Part shown: positions 50,504 through 59,943 of the stretch, one piece after another | Layout of the letters: every line of letters begins with the position of its first letter | Numbering within the stretch: position 1 is the stretch's first letter | DNA from: Clostridiales bacterium | GTDB lineage: Bacteria > Bacillota > Clostridia > Lachnospirales > Lachnospiraceae | Reading direction: 5' to 3' | Assembly: GCA_023663185.1 (NCBI GenBank) | Contig: JAMPHY010000005.1 | Span: 62,001 to 126,000, forward strand | Length of the DNA stretch: 64,000 nucleotides | Program-made: the position numbers and the translations under genes | The notes under the pieces: model-generated | Seen by the model: only the letters and a program-made list of their open reading frames with translations | What the model was told of the DNA's origin: nothing | Database searches by the model: none

Positions 50504-51709
50504 ATGATGCGATATGAGTGGAAGAAAATATTTGAACGCAGGCTGAACGTAGCGGCAATGCTGCTGGGGTACGCCCTGATTATCATATGTATATTTTCCT
50601 ATTTGGCGCAGGAGAGTTTCTATGATGAAAAGAGCGGCAGTTATATAGAGGGGGCGGAAGCGCTGCGCTTGAATCAGGAAAGGGCAAAAATGCAGACCGA
50701 TATAATCACTGAGGAATATGTAACTAAGCTAATAAGCGAAATACAGAGTCATGGTATGGACTTAGAGAGCGACAAGGCATATGCCGAAATTATCAGACCG
50801 CTTGGCAATATATTTTATTTTGTCTCCAAAAATTATACGGATATGCGGGAGAAAAATACGGATATCGGCGCGCTTGGCAGAGTCGATTTAACTGACGGCG
50901 CAAGGTTTTATGAAATGCGCATGGAGAAGATTTCCAATTATTTAAACTGCGATTTTTCCTTTGGAAATTATAAAGAAATAGAGAAAGAATACTGGATTAA
51001 AAAAGCGCAAAACACTAACATTCCGTTTCGCTGGGGGAGCATGAGCGTTATGGATAGCCTGCTTAGTCTTACTTTCGTGGGCTTGTATCTGCAGCTTGTG
51101 ATTGTAATATGTGTAAGTTCAGTTTTTTCATATGAGTATGAACAAGGCGCAGCGTCGCTTTTGCTTACGACGAAGCATGGAAAAAGTAAAATGATTCTTA
51201 ATAAAATCGCAGTTTCCCTGATTTTTACAGTGGGGTATTTATCGGGCGGGGCGTTGCTTGCGGTAGGAGTGACCGCTGCGCTTGCAGGTTTGCCGGGGGC
51301 TGATTTGCCGATACAGTTATGGAACTCCGTGATACCGTATAATCTCACTGTGGGGCAGACTCTGCTCGCCGCAGTTGCAGTCAATCTTATGATTGGCGTT
51401 ACGATAACATTAGTATTGCTGTGCTGTTCTGCTGGATTGCGCTCTTCGTTTGTAACATTGGTTATTGGTGCGGCAATCATTATTGCGCCGGCGTTTTTTG
51501 ATATGAGCAGGGAAAGCGGCGTATGGAACCACATCAATTATCTTTTTCCGGTCAGGGTATTTGATATTAAGAATGTGATAGGCTCGTATGTGAGTTATAC
51601 GCTTGGAGACATCGTGATTCCGTATCTGGAAATGGCGGTTATTGTGTATGTCGTGATTAGTGCTGTGGCGTTTCTGTTTATAAAGAAGGGGTTTGTAAAG
51701 GCGGGATAG
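50504..51709 (+). CDS. ABC-2 type transporter permease
   Basis: 401 residues from ATG 50504 (nine bases after AAGGAG; the ATG at 50507 is equally possible). Helix 1 at ~15-35, then a ~150-residue extracytoplasmic loop, then five helices in the C-terminal half (VGLYLQLVIVICVSSVFSYE; LSGGALLAVGVTAALAG; TLVIGAAIIIAPAFF; and others). This layout is usual for ABC-2 exporters. Ends the sigma-ABC operon at a repeat-type terminator. Confidence 0.85.
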   Translation: MMRYEWKKIFERRLNVAAMLLGYALIIICIFSYLAQESFYDEKSGSYIEGAEALRLNQERAKMQTDIITEEYVTKLISEIQSHGMDLESDKAYAEIIRPLGNIFYFVSKNYTDMREKNTDIGALGRVDLTDGARFYEMRMEKISNYLNCDFSFGNYKEIEKEYWIKKAQNTNIPFRWGSMSVMDSLLSLTFVGLYLQLVIVICVSSVFSYEYEQGAASLLLTTKHGKSKMILNKIAVSLIFTVGYLSGGALLAVGVTAALAGLPGADLPIQLWNSVIPYNLTVGQTLLAAVAVNLMIGVTITLVLLCCSAGLRSSFVTLVIGAAIIIAPAFFDMSRESGVWNHINYLFPVRVFDIKNVIGSYVSYTLGDIVIPYLEMAVIVYVVISAVAFLFIKKGFVKAG

Positions 51710-51714
51710 ATTAA

Positions 51715-51758
51715 AAGGTGTAAAGTTCTAATAATCAATGGACTTTACACCTTATTTA
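51715..51758. terminator. Terminator-like hairpin, repeat copy B
   Basis: AAGGTGTAAAGTTC pairs with GGACTTTACACCTT (one G-T) and ATTTAT follows. Nearly the same sequence as 6126-6165, 45 kb away. Lies between convergent genes and can serve both. Confidence 0.8.
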
Positions 51759-51778
51759 TATTCTATGACTTTGTATTT

Positions 51779-52258
51779 TCAATGCGCCTGCGGAAATGGT
51801 GTGGAACGATGCCGCTCCATTTTCACAACATACTCGCTCGTTCCTTCTTCAAGTTGACGTTCACCGGTCAATGAAAAACCATGACGTCTATAAAAACGAA
51901 TTGCATCAGTATTCTTTTCTAAGACAAATAAGGTCGAAATATCAAACGTTTGAATTGCAAATTCGACTAACTTTGCACCGATGCCTTCGTTTTGGAAGAA
52001 TGAGTCTACATATAGCTCAATAAGCTCGTTGCCTTCTATATGAAACATTCCCTTTACAAAATCATCATCATATACCCAGATGTTTTCAAGCTTTTCCGGG
52101 TTGTTGATATAATCCTGCGCTAAAGGTAGAACCTGCATTTCTCCGAAGGAAACCTTATCGTTGCAAAAAATTCTCCTATAGTTCATTCTTTTTGTAAATA
52201 TCAATATTTCTGCGATTCTCGAAGCATCTTGTATTGTTGCTTTTCTGATATTGTCCAT
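51779..52258 (-). CDS. GNAT-family N-acetyltransferase
   Basis: 159 residues, minus strand, AGGGGAAATTTC before the ATG. GNAT fold: ELIELYVDSFFQNEGIGAKL carries the Q/R-x-x-G-x-G/A acetyl-CoA loop (here Q-N-E-G-I-G-A), followed by FVLEKNTDAIRFYRRHGFSL. Closest in feel to phosphinothricin/amino-acid acetyltransferase-like members. Acceptor unknown. Stand-alone gene. Confidence 0.9.
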   Translation of the reverse strand: MDNIRKATIQDASRIAEILIFTKRMNYRRIFCNDKVSFGEMQVLPLAQDYINNPEKLENIWVYDDDFVKGMFHIEGNELIELYVDSFFQNEGIGAKLVEFAIQTFDISTLFVLEKNTDAIRFYRRHGFSLTGERQLEEGTSEYVVKMERHRSTPFPQAH

Positions 52259-52422
52259 GAAATTTCCCCTAATACTGACTTTGATTTTCTTGATTTCCGA
52301 AATATAATTTTACCACAACATTATTTATATTGCCATTAGAAAAGATAGTCTGCCTTGACATTAGCTTTTATTTCTGACATCATATAACCATGTGGCGTAT
52401 TTGATATGGAGATAATTTTACA

Positions 52423-53250
52423 ATGAAAAATCTGATTAGCTTAAGCGATTATACGCTAGACGAAATAAATGAAATATATAAAATAGCAGACGAACTTGAA
52501 CAGGGAAAGCATAGTGGAGATTTGGCGGGTAAAACCGCAGTTATGTTTTTTCCAAGTACCAGCATCAGGACAAGGGTTACTTATGAAAAAGGAATATATT
52601 TACTAGGCGGACAGAGCATCCTTTTTTCCACAGAGACGCTTGATAAAAAAGAAGACCTGCAGGACGTTGTCGGCTATCTGAATAATTGGGCTGATTTACT
52701 TATTGTGCGGCATAGCGAGATAAGGATAATAGAAACGATAGCAAAGTATGCAAAAGTTCCGGTAATCAATGCAATGACGGCGTTAAACCACCCTTGTGAA
52801 ATCCTTTCAGACTTGTATGCGCTGTCGAAAATTAAAGGCGATATTACAAAATATAAGTTTCTCTTTTGCGGGGTAGACGGAAATATAGGAAGGGCGTGGA
52901 AAGAAGCATCTAAGACGGTAGGATTTGAATTAGAGCAATGTTGTCCCGTGGGCTATGAGATTGAAGGGCTGACCGTATACCACGACATCGAAACTGCAAT
53001 AGTGGGAAAAGATATTGTCTGCACTGATTCGCTGCCTGCGGCGGTGATTGATGATTTTAAAAGGTGTCGGGTTACAAAAGAAGTTATGGAAAAAGCAAAC
53101 AAAGGCGCAATACTAAACCCTTGTCCGCCGTTTTACAGAGGGGAAGAAGTTTCACAAGATGTAATTAATTCCGAATACTTTGCTGGATATGAGTTTAAGA
53201 AATGTCTGCTTTATGTTCAGCAGGCGATAATGTTATATTGCTTATCATGA
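52423..53250 (+). CDS. Ornithine/aspartate carbamoyltransferase-like protein
   Basis: 275 residues, shorter than OTCase (~310-330). N-terminal carbamoyl-phosphate site FPSTSIRTRVTYEKG matches the S-x-R-T-R motif; MTALNHPCEILSDLYAL corresponds to H-P-x-Q-x-L-x-D (Glu for Gln); but the C-terminal ornithine motif H-C-L-P is replaced by NPCPPFYRGEEV, and the second part of the Rossmann fold is short. Real OTCase activity is therefore uncertain; it may use another amine acceptor. Isolated from other arginine genes. Confidence 0.75.
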   Translation: MKNLISLSDYTLDEINEIYKIADELEQGKHSGDLAGKTAVMFFPSTSIRTRVTYEKGIYLLGGQSILFSTETLDKKEDLQDVVGYLNNWADLLIVRHSEIRIIETIAKYAKVPVINAMTALNHPCEILSDLYALSKIKGDITKYKFLFCGVDGNIGRAWKEASKTVGFELEQCCPVGYEIEGLTVYHDIETAIVGKDIVCTDSLPAAVIDDFKRCRVTKEVMEKANKGAILNPCPPFYRGEEVSQDVINSEYFAGYEFKKCLLYVQQAIMLYCLS

Positions 53251-53331
53251 ATTAAGGATAATAGATGATTATGAAATTATAGTTTCACAAAAGCCGAACA
53301 ATAGATAATTGCAAAAGGAGTACAAGAATAT

Positions 53332-54024
53332 ATGCTGACAAATGAAATACAAAACGAATTATTTAGAATGCAGGATAAAAAGTACCGAGATTTTCATAGT
53401 AAACTTATACCGACGGTTGATTATGATACCATAATAGGCGTGAGGACTCCAAAGCTGCGGGGGTATGCGAAGCAGCTTATAAAAAGGGCTGATATCTCTG
53501 AATTCCTGAATGCGCTGCCACATCAGTATTATGATGAGAACCAGCTTCATGCCTTTATTATCTCGGAGATTAAAGACTTCGGGCAATGTATAAAGGAGGT
53601 ATGCCGTTTCCTTCCATTTATTGATAATTGGGCAACCTGCGACCAGTTATCTCCGAAAGCGTTCAAAAAACATCAAGATGAACTTCTTACATATATAGAG
53701 GAATGGATAACTTCCGATAAGACATATACTGTACGGTTTGCCATAGAAATGTTGATGGTACATTTTCTTGACGAGAGCTTTGATATTAAGTATACTGAAA
53801 GGATAGCGGAAATCAGGTCGGACGAGTATTATATAAACATGATGATTGCATGGTATTTTGCAACGGCGTTGGCAAAGCAGTATGAGAAAGTTCTGCCATA
53901 TATAGAAAACAGGCGGCTGGATATCTGGACGCACAATAAAGCGATTCAGAAATCGATTGAAAGCAACCGCATTACGCCAGAGCAGAAGGAATACCTAAGA
54001 AGCTTGAAAATTTCAAAAAAATGA
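53332..54024 (+). CDS. DNA alkylation repair (AlkD-like) protein
   Basis: 230 residues, start after AAAGGAG. All-helical HEAT-like repeat protein: VDYDTIIGVRTPKLRGYAKQ, IDNWATCDQLSPKAFKKH, EEWITSDKTYTVRFAIEMLM and RRLDIWTHNKAIQKSIESNR. The W-x-x-C/D-Q and late N-K-A-I-Q-K positions fit AlkD-type glycosylases that remove N3- and N7-alkyl purines without base flipping. Cytosolic. Not in an obvious operon. Confidence 0.9.
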   Translation: MLTNEIQNELFRMQDKKYRDFHSKLIPTVDYDTIIGVRTPKLRGYAKQLIKRADISEFLNALPHQYYDENQLHAFIISEIKDFGQCIKEVCRFLPFIDNWATCDQLSPKAFKKHQDELLTYIEEWITSDKTYTVRFAIEMLMVHFLDESFDIKYTERIAEIRSDEYYINMMIAWYFATALAKQYEKVLPYIENRRLDIWTHNKAIQKSIESNRITPEQKEYLRSLKISKK

Positions 54025-54169
54025 ATGGAAATACTTATAGAAGGAAAATATTGATAATTAATATTCATAACCTATGTGCTACAATGTAATAGCCACAAGG
54101 AAACAAGTGGTGCAAGGCGCATTTGTCTTCTGGTGGAAAAACATAATAACATAATAGGTGGAGGTACTT

Positions 54170-54337
54170 ATGAATATTAAGACAATGAACATATTGGCAG
54201 GCGTATTGTTTGCGCTTGCAGGAGTTGTAACTTTGCTTGAGGGAATTTTCAATACCAGAGCGTCCAATATATGTATAGGCATAGCGCTTGTAATAGTCGG
54301 GGCGTTATATTTTGTTCAGAGGAAGAAATTGCTGTAG
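54170..54337 (+). CDS. 55-residue two-helix membrane protein
   Basis: A short frame with GGTGGAGG 5 bases before the ATG. The product has two hydrophobic helices (ILAGVLFALAGVVTLLEGIF and ICIGIALVIVGALYFV) and a RKK end, typical of small membrane proteins. Upstream, CCAC/GTGG around 54093 forms a small hairpin. No family recognised. The strong ribosome binding site and composition argue for a real gene. Confidence 0.7.
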   Translation: MNIKTMNILAGVLFALAGVVTLLEGIFNTRASNICIGIALVIVGALYFVQRKKLL

Positions 54338-54398
54338 ATTATGCTTTGCGCTTTAAAGCATGGCGGAAGTATTGAAACATTATGATGTGGAGAAAGAA

Positions 54399-57300
54399 AT
54401 GAGGCAGATAATTCAAAAAAGAACGCTGATTTTAGTAGTGGCATTATGTATAATTGCGGGGGGGGCGATTAGCTGCAGCGGCAAGAAACAGGAAAATATA
54501 GGCGAGATTACGGCGCTTACGGTAAATTATGAAGAGAACCCGCTTGGAATAGAACGGACGCCATTGTTTGGCTGGCAGATGATATCTGATGTGGAAGGGC
54601 AGCAGCAGACAGCATGTAGGATTGTTGTGTCGGAAACTGAGGAGAAGCTGGAAAAACAGGAGTATGTATGGGACAGTGGCCGGATGGAGACTGGCGTATC
54701 TGTGGCAATACAATATGCTGGTGAAGTTTTACAACCGGAAACCTGCTATGTATGGAAAGTGTATGTGTGGGATAAGGATGGAAACTGCATAGAAAGCAAT
54801 GAAAAAGCTACATTTGAGACAGGGGTGGCTGATGGCGGTTGGGAAGGCGCTTCATGGATTGGTGTAAGAAAGTCACAGGAATCAAAAAGTGGACGATGGC
54901 TTGACATCAATGATTACCAGATTGAGTATGATGTGAAGCTTGAAAGGACGACCTCGGGTTTTGTATGGGGCATGGACACAAATCAATATGGAAGATATAT
55001 GAAGTGCTGCATTAATACTCGTGGAGATAATATTGAGTTTTATATTGCAGAGTGCTTAGGTACAGAAGAGAATACAGGCGATAAGATTTTGCTGAATGAA
55101 GAATTTTCAGAGATATTTGGCAGCATGGAAGATTTTTATAATGCTGTACATCATGTTGAATTGGATATAGATGGAATTACAGTAACAGCAAGTATTGATG
55201 GAGTGCAGGTTTGGAATAAGTCTTATACGGAAAATGGCATGGAACTTGGAAATATCGGGTTGTGGACTACAAGAGGAGCTTTTTATGCCTATTATGATAA
55301 TATCATAATAACTGACAGTGAAAATAATGTCATTTGCAACGAAACGTTTGACAATGAAAACGCCCATATTTTTTCTCCATATTATGCCAAAATAGTAGAC
55401 GGTTGGTGTGAGGCGGATTCAGGTTTTATGCTTATGCAAGATGTAGAGGAACCGGCGCCAATATTGCAGCGAAGTTTTGGAAAAACAAGTGACAGCGATA
55501 TTATATCGGCAAGACTCTATGCTACTGCGCTTGGAAATTACAGGATATTCTTAAATGAAAATGATATCTGTGGAGAATACTTGACGCCGGGGAGGTCTAT
55601 TTATACTAAAGAAGTATATTACAGAACTTATGACGTTACGGAATTTATTAATGATAGCAGCGATGTGGAAAATGTTATTTGTGCTGTACTTGGTCATGGA
55701 AACTATAATAAATCCAACAATAATTGGGGAGAAGACCTTGCATTTCAGGCTAAATTAGTAATACAGTATGAGGACGATACTCGTCAGGTAATTGTTACTG
55801 ATGAAAATTGGCAGGTGAATGATGATGGTCCTATCCGTAATGATGATATGTATCAGGGGGAATATTATGATGCTGAGAAGGAAGTAATTCAGGAAGATAA
55901 GTGGAGAGCTGTAGATATATTTACTGAATATGATACGCTTTATAAAATAGCAGCAGAAACCCCGGCAGTAAAATCTATTGAAACATTGAGCCCGTTGAGT
56001 GTATCAGAACCTGTTCAGGGGCAATATGTATATGATTTTGGACAGAATTTTAATGGAAACTGTCAGATTACATTGAAAAATACGAATGGTAAAAAGGGGC
56101 AGGTCGTTATTATTCGGTATGCGGAAGCGATAAATAGTGAAAAACTTTCAGGCTGTGATGATGCTTACGGCACAATTTATACAGAAAATTTGTATACTGC
56201 TGACAATACAGATTATTATGTCATTGGAGGATATGGCGAGGAAACTTATATGCCTAGTCTTGTATGCCGGGGATTTCGCTATGTGCAGATTTCGGGAATA
56301 GATGAGGCAATTCCTATTGAAGATATAAATGGTATTGTACTCAGCACAGACAATAGACGGACTGGCACTTTTTCATGTTCAGACGAAAAGGTAAACAGGC
56401 TGTATGAAAGTATATATTGGACGCAAATCAGTAACTATCTTGATGTGCCAACAGACTGCCCGCAGCGAGACGAGCGTTTTGGCTGGACCGGAGATGCGCA
56501 GGTATTTGCCAATACAGCGGCGTATAATGCCGATGTCCATAATTATCTGCAAAGATATGTAGAAATGATAATCAGTGGACAGAGCGAGTATGGAGCATTT
56601 CCAGATATTGCACCGAGCGCAGATGGAGCCAGCAATGCAAACGGCTGGAGCGATGCAGGTATCATACTTGTATGGGAACTTTATCAACAGTATGGGGATA
56701 CTGCAATTATAAAGAAAAATTTGGATGCAATGTGCAACTATGTGGATTATCTTGTTGATACAAGTGATGATTTTATACGTTCACATTCTGGCTACGGCGA
56801 CCACAATGCAATGTCAACGCCAGATGATGATATTATAGATACTGCACAGTGCGCATATGTGGCAAAGCTTTTAGCCAAGATGAGCGAAGATATTGGTGAA
56901 GACGATATTGCTGCGAAATATACTACAGTTTATGAACAATATAAGAAAGCATGGCAGGAGCATTATATAAATGAAGATGGTTCTATTGACTGTTGGCTTC
57001 AATCAATATATGCGCTTGGACTTGCATTTGGATTGTATCCGGAAGAACTTGAAGCACAGGGCGCAGCCTGCTTAAATGCTGCAGTAGCGGCAAATGATTA
57101 TCACTTGAATACAGGATATATCGGAACACAATTCGTATTGCCAATGTTATGTAAATATGGATATGTTGACGCGGCATATCGGATTTTACAGCAGGACACA
57201 TATCCCTCATGGAACAATATACTTTCCCATGACCAAACGACGCTTACAGAGGCATGGTTTACTTGCTATGATATTGATGACGGGACATATGAAATTCGTG

Positions 57301-57626
57301 GTTCTCTGAATCATTATGCGCTGGGAACAGTAGGGCAATGGCTGTATAGTGATGTGTTAGGAATAAAAAGAGATGAGTCTAATCCGGGTTTTAAACACTT
57401 TTATATATGTCCGATGGTAGGCGGAGGATTGACCTATGCTTCAGGAAGTTATGAAAGTGTTTATGGACGAATTGAGAGTAGTTGGGAGTTTACAGGGAAT
57501 GAAGTGGTATTCCGTTTTAGTATTCCTGCCAATACGACAGCAACCGTTTCACTGCCGGATGTGCAGTATCAGAATATGGAACTTGGGGCAGGAAATTATG
57601 AGTACCATGTTGAAGTGCTGCCTTAA
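54399..57626 (+). CDS. Alpha-L-rhamnosidase, GH78, lipoprotein
   Basis: 1075 residues from ATG 54399 (GGAGAAAGA upstream; 13 extra codons if 54360 is used). N-terminal helix LILVVALCIIAGG ends in AISC, an acceptable lipobox, so it is probably lipid-anchored outside. Domain order: Bac_rhamnosid N region with fibronectin-like start (~40-130), a jelly-roll/LamG-like insert (~165-310, ending YYDNIIITDSEN), rhamnosidase N and concanavalin-like parts, the (alpha/alpha)6 catalytic domain with VPTDCPQRDERFGWTGDAQV (catalytic-site block) and TTLTEAWFTCYD, then a C-terminal beta domain. It releases rhamnose from plant or bacterial glycans. No sugar transporter adjoins. Confidence 0.93.
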   Translation: MRQIIQKRTLILVVALCIIAGGAISCSGKKQENIGEITALTVNYEENPLGIERTPLFGWQMISDVEGQQQTACRIVVSETEEKLEKQEYVWDSGRMETGVSVAIQYAGEVLQPETCYVWKVYVWDKDGNCIESNEKATFETGVADGGWEGASWIGVRKSQESKSGRWLDINDYQIEYDVKLERTTSGFVWGMDTNQYGRYMKCCINTRGDNIEFYIAECLGTEENTGDKILLNEEFSEIFGSMEDFYNAVHHVELDIDGITVTASIDGVQVWNKSYTENGMELGNIGLWTTRGAFYAYYDNIIITDSENNVICNETFDNENAHIFSPYYAKIVDGWCEADSGFMLMQDVEEPAPILQRSFGKTSDSDIISARLYATALGNYRIFLNENDICGEYLTPGRSIYTKEVYYRTYDVTEFINDSSDVENVICAVLGHGNYNKSNNNWGEDLAFQAKLVIQYEDDTRQVIVTDENWQVNDDGPIRNDDMYQGEYYDAEKEVIQEDKWRAVDIFTEYDTLYKIAAETPAVKSIETLSPLSVSEPVQGQYVYDFGQNFNGNCQITLKNTNGKKGQVVIIRYAEAINSEKLSGCDDAYGTIYTENLYTADNTDYYVIGGYGEETYMPSLVCRGFRYVQISGIDEAIPIEDINGIVLSTDNRRTGTFSCSDEKVNRLYESIYWTQISNYLDVPTDCPQRDERFGWTGDAQVFANTAAYNADVHNYLQRYVEMIISGQSEYGAFPDIAPSADGASNANGWSDAGIILVWELYQQYGDTAIIKKNLDAMCNYVDYLVDTSDDFIRSHSGYGDHNAMSTPDDDIIDTAQCAYVAKLLAKMSEDIGEDDIAAKYTTVYEQYKKAWQEHYINEDGSIDCWLQSIYALGLAFGLYPEELEAQGAACLNAAVAANDYHLNTGYIGTQFVLPMLCKYGYVDAAYRILQQDTYPSWNNILSHDQTTLTEAWFTCYDIDDGTYEIRGSLNHYALGTVGQWLYSDVLGIKRDESNPGFKHFYICPMVGGGLTYASGSYESVYGRIESSWEFTGNEVVFRFSIPANTTATVSLPDVQYQNMELGAGNYEYHVEVLP

Positions 57627-57694
57627 TTCTGTTATAAATGAAAAGATAATTTGTAATATTTTGGAACTACATATAATTTAGAAAGGTTATATCA

Positions 57695-59089
57695 ATGGCT
57701 GGTAAGTTTGCAAAAAAGTACATAGGCGATAAAGCTTTTTATAAGATGGTACTTGCCGTCGCAGTTCCTATCATGGTGCAGAACGGCATTACGAATTTCG
57801 TCGGAATGCTTGACAATATCATGGTGGGGCAGATTGGCACCGAACAGATGTCGGGCGTGGCGATTGTCAACCAACTTCTTATGATATATTACCTGTGTAT
57901 CTTTGGCGGACACGCCGGCGCGGGTATTTTTACGGCGCAGTATTACGGACAGAAGGACGTGGAGGGCATTAAGCATACCTTCCGCTATAAACTTTGGATG
58001 GCACTGATACTGACAGTGGGCGCTGTGGCTTTATTACTGCTTTTTGGCAGCAATTTGATTCAGTTGTATTTAAACGGCAGCAACGATGGCGGGGACCTAG
58101 CGGCTACATTAAACTATGGTATAAGTTATCTGCATGTAATGCTTCTGGGGCTGCCTGCATTTATGGTGGTTCAGGTATATGTAAGTATCTTACGCGAATG
58201 CGGGGAAACGGTAGTACCGATGAAAGCGGGCGTTGCCGCCGTCATCGTCAATCTGTTTTTTAATTATCTGCTGATTTATGGCAAGCTGGGGCTTCCCGCA
58301 CTCGGAGTAATAGGCGCGGCGATTGCAACCGTCATATCGAGATACGTCGAGGCGGCGCTTGTGATTGTATGGACGCATACGCATAAGGAAAAGAATCCTT
58401 ATATAGTTGGAATTTATAAAACCTTGAAAGTGCCGAAACATCTTGTGGGAAAGTTTTTTATAAAAGGCGCGCCGTTACTTATCAACGAAACCTTGTGGTC
58501 GGCGGGAATGGCAGTACTTATACAGTGTTATTCCGTAAGAGGACTCAGCGTTATAGCGGGGCTTAATATTGCCAATACAATCAATGGCGTATTCAACGTC
58601 GTCTTTATTGCGATGGGCGACGCTGTGGCGATAATCGTAGGACAGCTTCTGGGCGCGGGTAAGATGGAAGAGGCAAGGGATACCGATAATAAGATAATTG
58701 CATTTTCTGTTGGCAGTTGTATAATAGTAGCGGCGGCGATGGTCTGCATTGCGCCGTTCTTCCCGCAGATTTATAATACGACTGCTGACGTTAAGACGCT
58801 TGCCGCTGAACTTATTATTGCACAAGCGATTTTTATGCCGCAGGCGGCGTTCATGCACGCAGCTTATTTTACGCTACGTTCAGGCGGCAAGACGATAGTT
58901 ACGTTTTTATTCGACAGCGTCTTTGTCTGGTGCGTAAGCGTCCCCGTGGCTTATTCGCTAAGCCGGTTTACGCTGCTGCCTGTTATCGTTATTTTCGCGA
59001 TGGTGCAGATAGCGGACTGGATAAAGTGCATTATAGGCTTTATTCTGGTTAAAAAGGGAGTATGGCTGCAGAATATTGTGACGGAATAA
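57695..59089 (+). CDS. MATE-family multidrug/Na+ efflux transporter
   Basis: 464 residues, about twelve transmembrane helices. Start after GAAAGG. The N-terminal MVLAVAVPIMVQNGITNFVG and MLDNIMVGQIGTEQMSGVAI, with the second-half partner LINETLWSAGMAVLIQCYSV and GDAVAIIVGQLLGAGKMEEA, are the duplicated MATE repeats. It exports cationic compounds using Na+ or H+. Monocistronic. Confidence 0.94.
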   Translation: MAGKFAKKYIGDKAFYKMVLAVAVPIMVQNGITNFVGMLDNIMVGQIGTEQMSGVAIVNQLLMIYYLCIFGGHAGAGIFTAQYYGQKDVEGIKHTFRYKLWMALILTVGAVALLLLFGSNLIQLYLNGSNDGGDLAATLNYGISYLHVMLLGLPAFMVVQVYVSILRECGETVVPMKAGVAAVIVNLFFNYLLIYGKLGLPALGVIGAAIATVISRYVEAALVIVWTHTHKEKNPYIVGIYKTLKVPKHLVGKFFIKGAPLLINETLWSAGMAVLIQCYSVRGLSVIAGLNIANTINGVFNVVFIAMGDAVAIIVGQLLGAGKMEEARDTDNKIIAFSVGSCIIVAAAMVCIAPFFPQIYNTTADVKTLAAELIIAQAIFMPQAAFMHAAYFTLRSGGKTIVTFLFDSVFVWCVSVPVAYSLSRFTLLPVIVIFAMVQIADWIKCIIGFILVKKGVWLQNIVTE

Positions 59090-59123
59090 TTTTATTTTGA
59101 CGTATAATGATTAAGGTTTTAAC

Positions 59124-59173
59124 GACAGTCTTAGGCACGGCATTGAAAGCTGTTATGTCTAGGGCTGTTTTTT
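59124..59173 (+). terminator. Terminator of MATE gene
   Basis: ACAGTCTTAGGCA and ATGTCTAGGGCTGT-type arms form an imperfect stem with an inner GC/GC helix, followed by seven T. Confidence 0.65.
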
Positions 59174-59281
59174 ATATCAGAAAAAGAGTTAGGACAGGAA
59201 AAATAAATTTATTTTAAATGAAGATTTTTGCAAGGCAGCATCGTTTAAGTAAATGAAAAACATTTATATGGAGGTAGGATT

Positions 59282-59734
59282 ATGAAAAAAATAATAATTA
59301 TATTGTCTGTATGTAGTTGTTGTTTTCTATTTACAGGCTGTACGGCAGAAAATACTGTTTCTTCAAATGGTGGCATAGGCGCTGAAAATATAAGGGAAAG
59401 CGAATTGCAGAAAATGGATAATAAACTACCGGAGATAGAACCTGTTGTTGAAGATAACTGGCCTGACAGCATAGGCAGAGAAAATGAAAATACAACTGCT
59501 GAAAATCTTTCATTTGACATTCAAATTTCAAATCCAATGGTATTATATATTGCCTGCGTTACAGAGAGCGGAAAATTGAATATGGAAATAACAAGTAGCG
59601 ACGGAGAAAGGATTTTTAGCGCAAGTGATATTCAAACAGAAAATTTTGAGGTAACAATAAATTCTTCAGGAACATATAAAGTTATCATACAAGCTAAAGA
59701 ACATACAGGCAGTTTTTTAATTTCCACTGAGTAA
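59282..59734 (+). CDS. Small lipoprotein
   Basis: 150 residues, start after GGAGGTAGG. Signal peptide MKKIIIILSVCSCCFLFTGC with lipobox L-F-T-G-C, so Cys20 is probably acylated. The mature part has a disordered Asn/Glu-rich linker (~25-75) and a beta-rich C-terminal domain (NMEITSSDGERIFSASDIQT; SGTYKVIIQAKEHTGSF) resembling GOLD/pre-peptidase-type beta sandwiches. Extracytoplasmic. Function unknown. Confidence 0.75.
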   Translation: MKKIIIILSVCSCCFLFTGCTAENTVSSNGGIGAENIRESELQKMDNKLPEIEPVVEDNWPDSIGRENENTTAENLSFDIQISNPMVLYIACVTESGKLNMEITSSDGERIFSASDIQTENFEVTINSSGTYKVIIQAKEHTGSFLISTE

Positions 59735-59760
59735 TCTTTTGCGTATATCCTTTTGGACAC

Positions 59761-59804
59761 AAAAAAGCGCATGGTTCACATTTTACTGTTCCCATGCGCC
59801 TTTA
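59761..59804. terminator. Hairpin terminator between lipoprotein and regulator genes
   Basis: GCGCATGG and CCATGCGC pair perfectly around a 17-base loop. A-run on the left and T-rich right make it stronger for minus-strand transcripts; on the plus strand it can still end the lipoprotein transcript. Confidence 0.6.
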
Positions 59805-59892
59805 GTCAAGAATTGTTGTTTTTTGTGTTTCTTCATAACGCTCACTTTGGATATAAGACCACTCATTAAATTTCTTCACTAGAATAGAATGA

Positions 59893-59925
59893 TTTCACAC
59901 TCATTCCACATTAGTATGTTATACT
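59893..59925 (+). promoter_or_regulatory. Direct-repeat operator and promoter of response regulator gene
   Basis: TTTCACA (59893) and TTCCACA (59904) lie 11 bp apart, overlapping the -35 position of a TATACT -10 (59920-59925). The spacing fits an OmpR-type dimer; the same motif precedes the ABC gene at 61755. Confidence 0.6.
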
Positions 59926-59943
59926 CAAAAAGAGGTGATTTGT

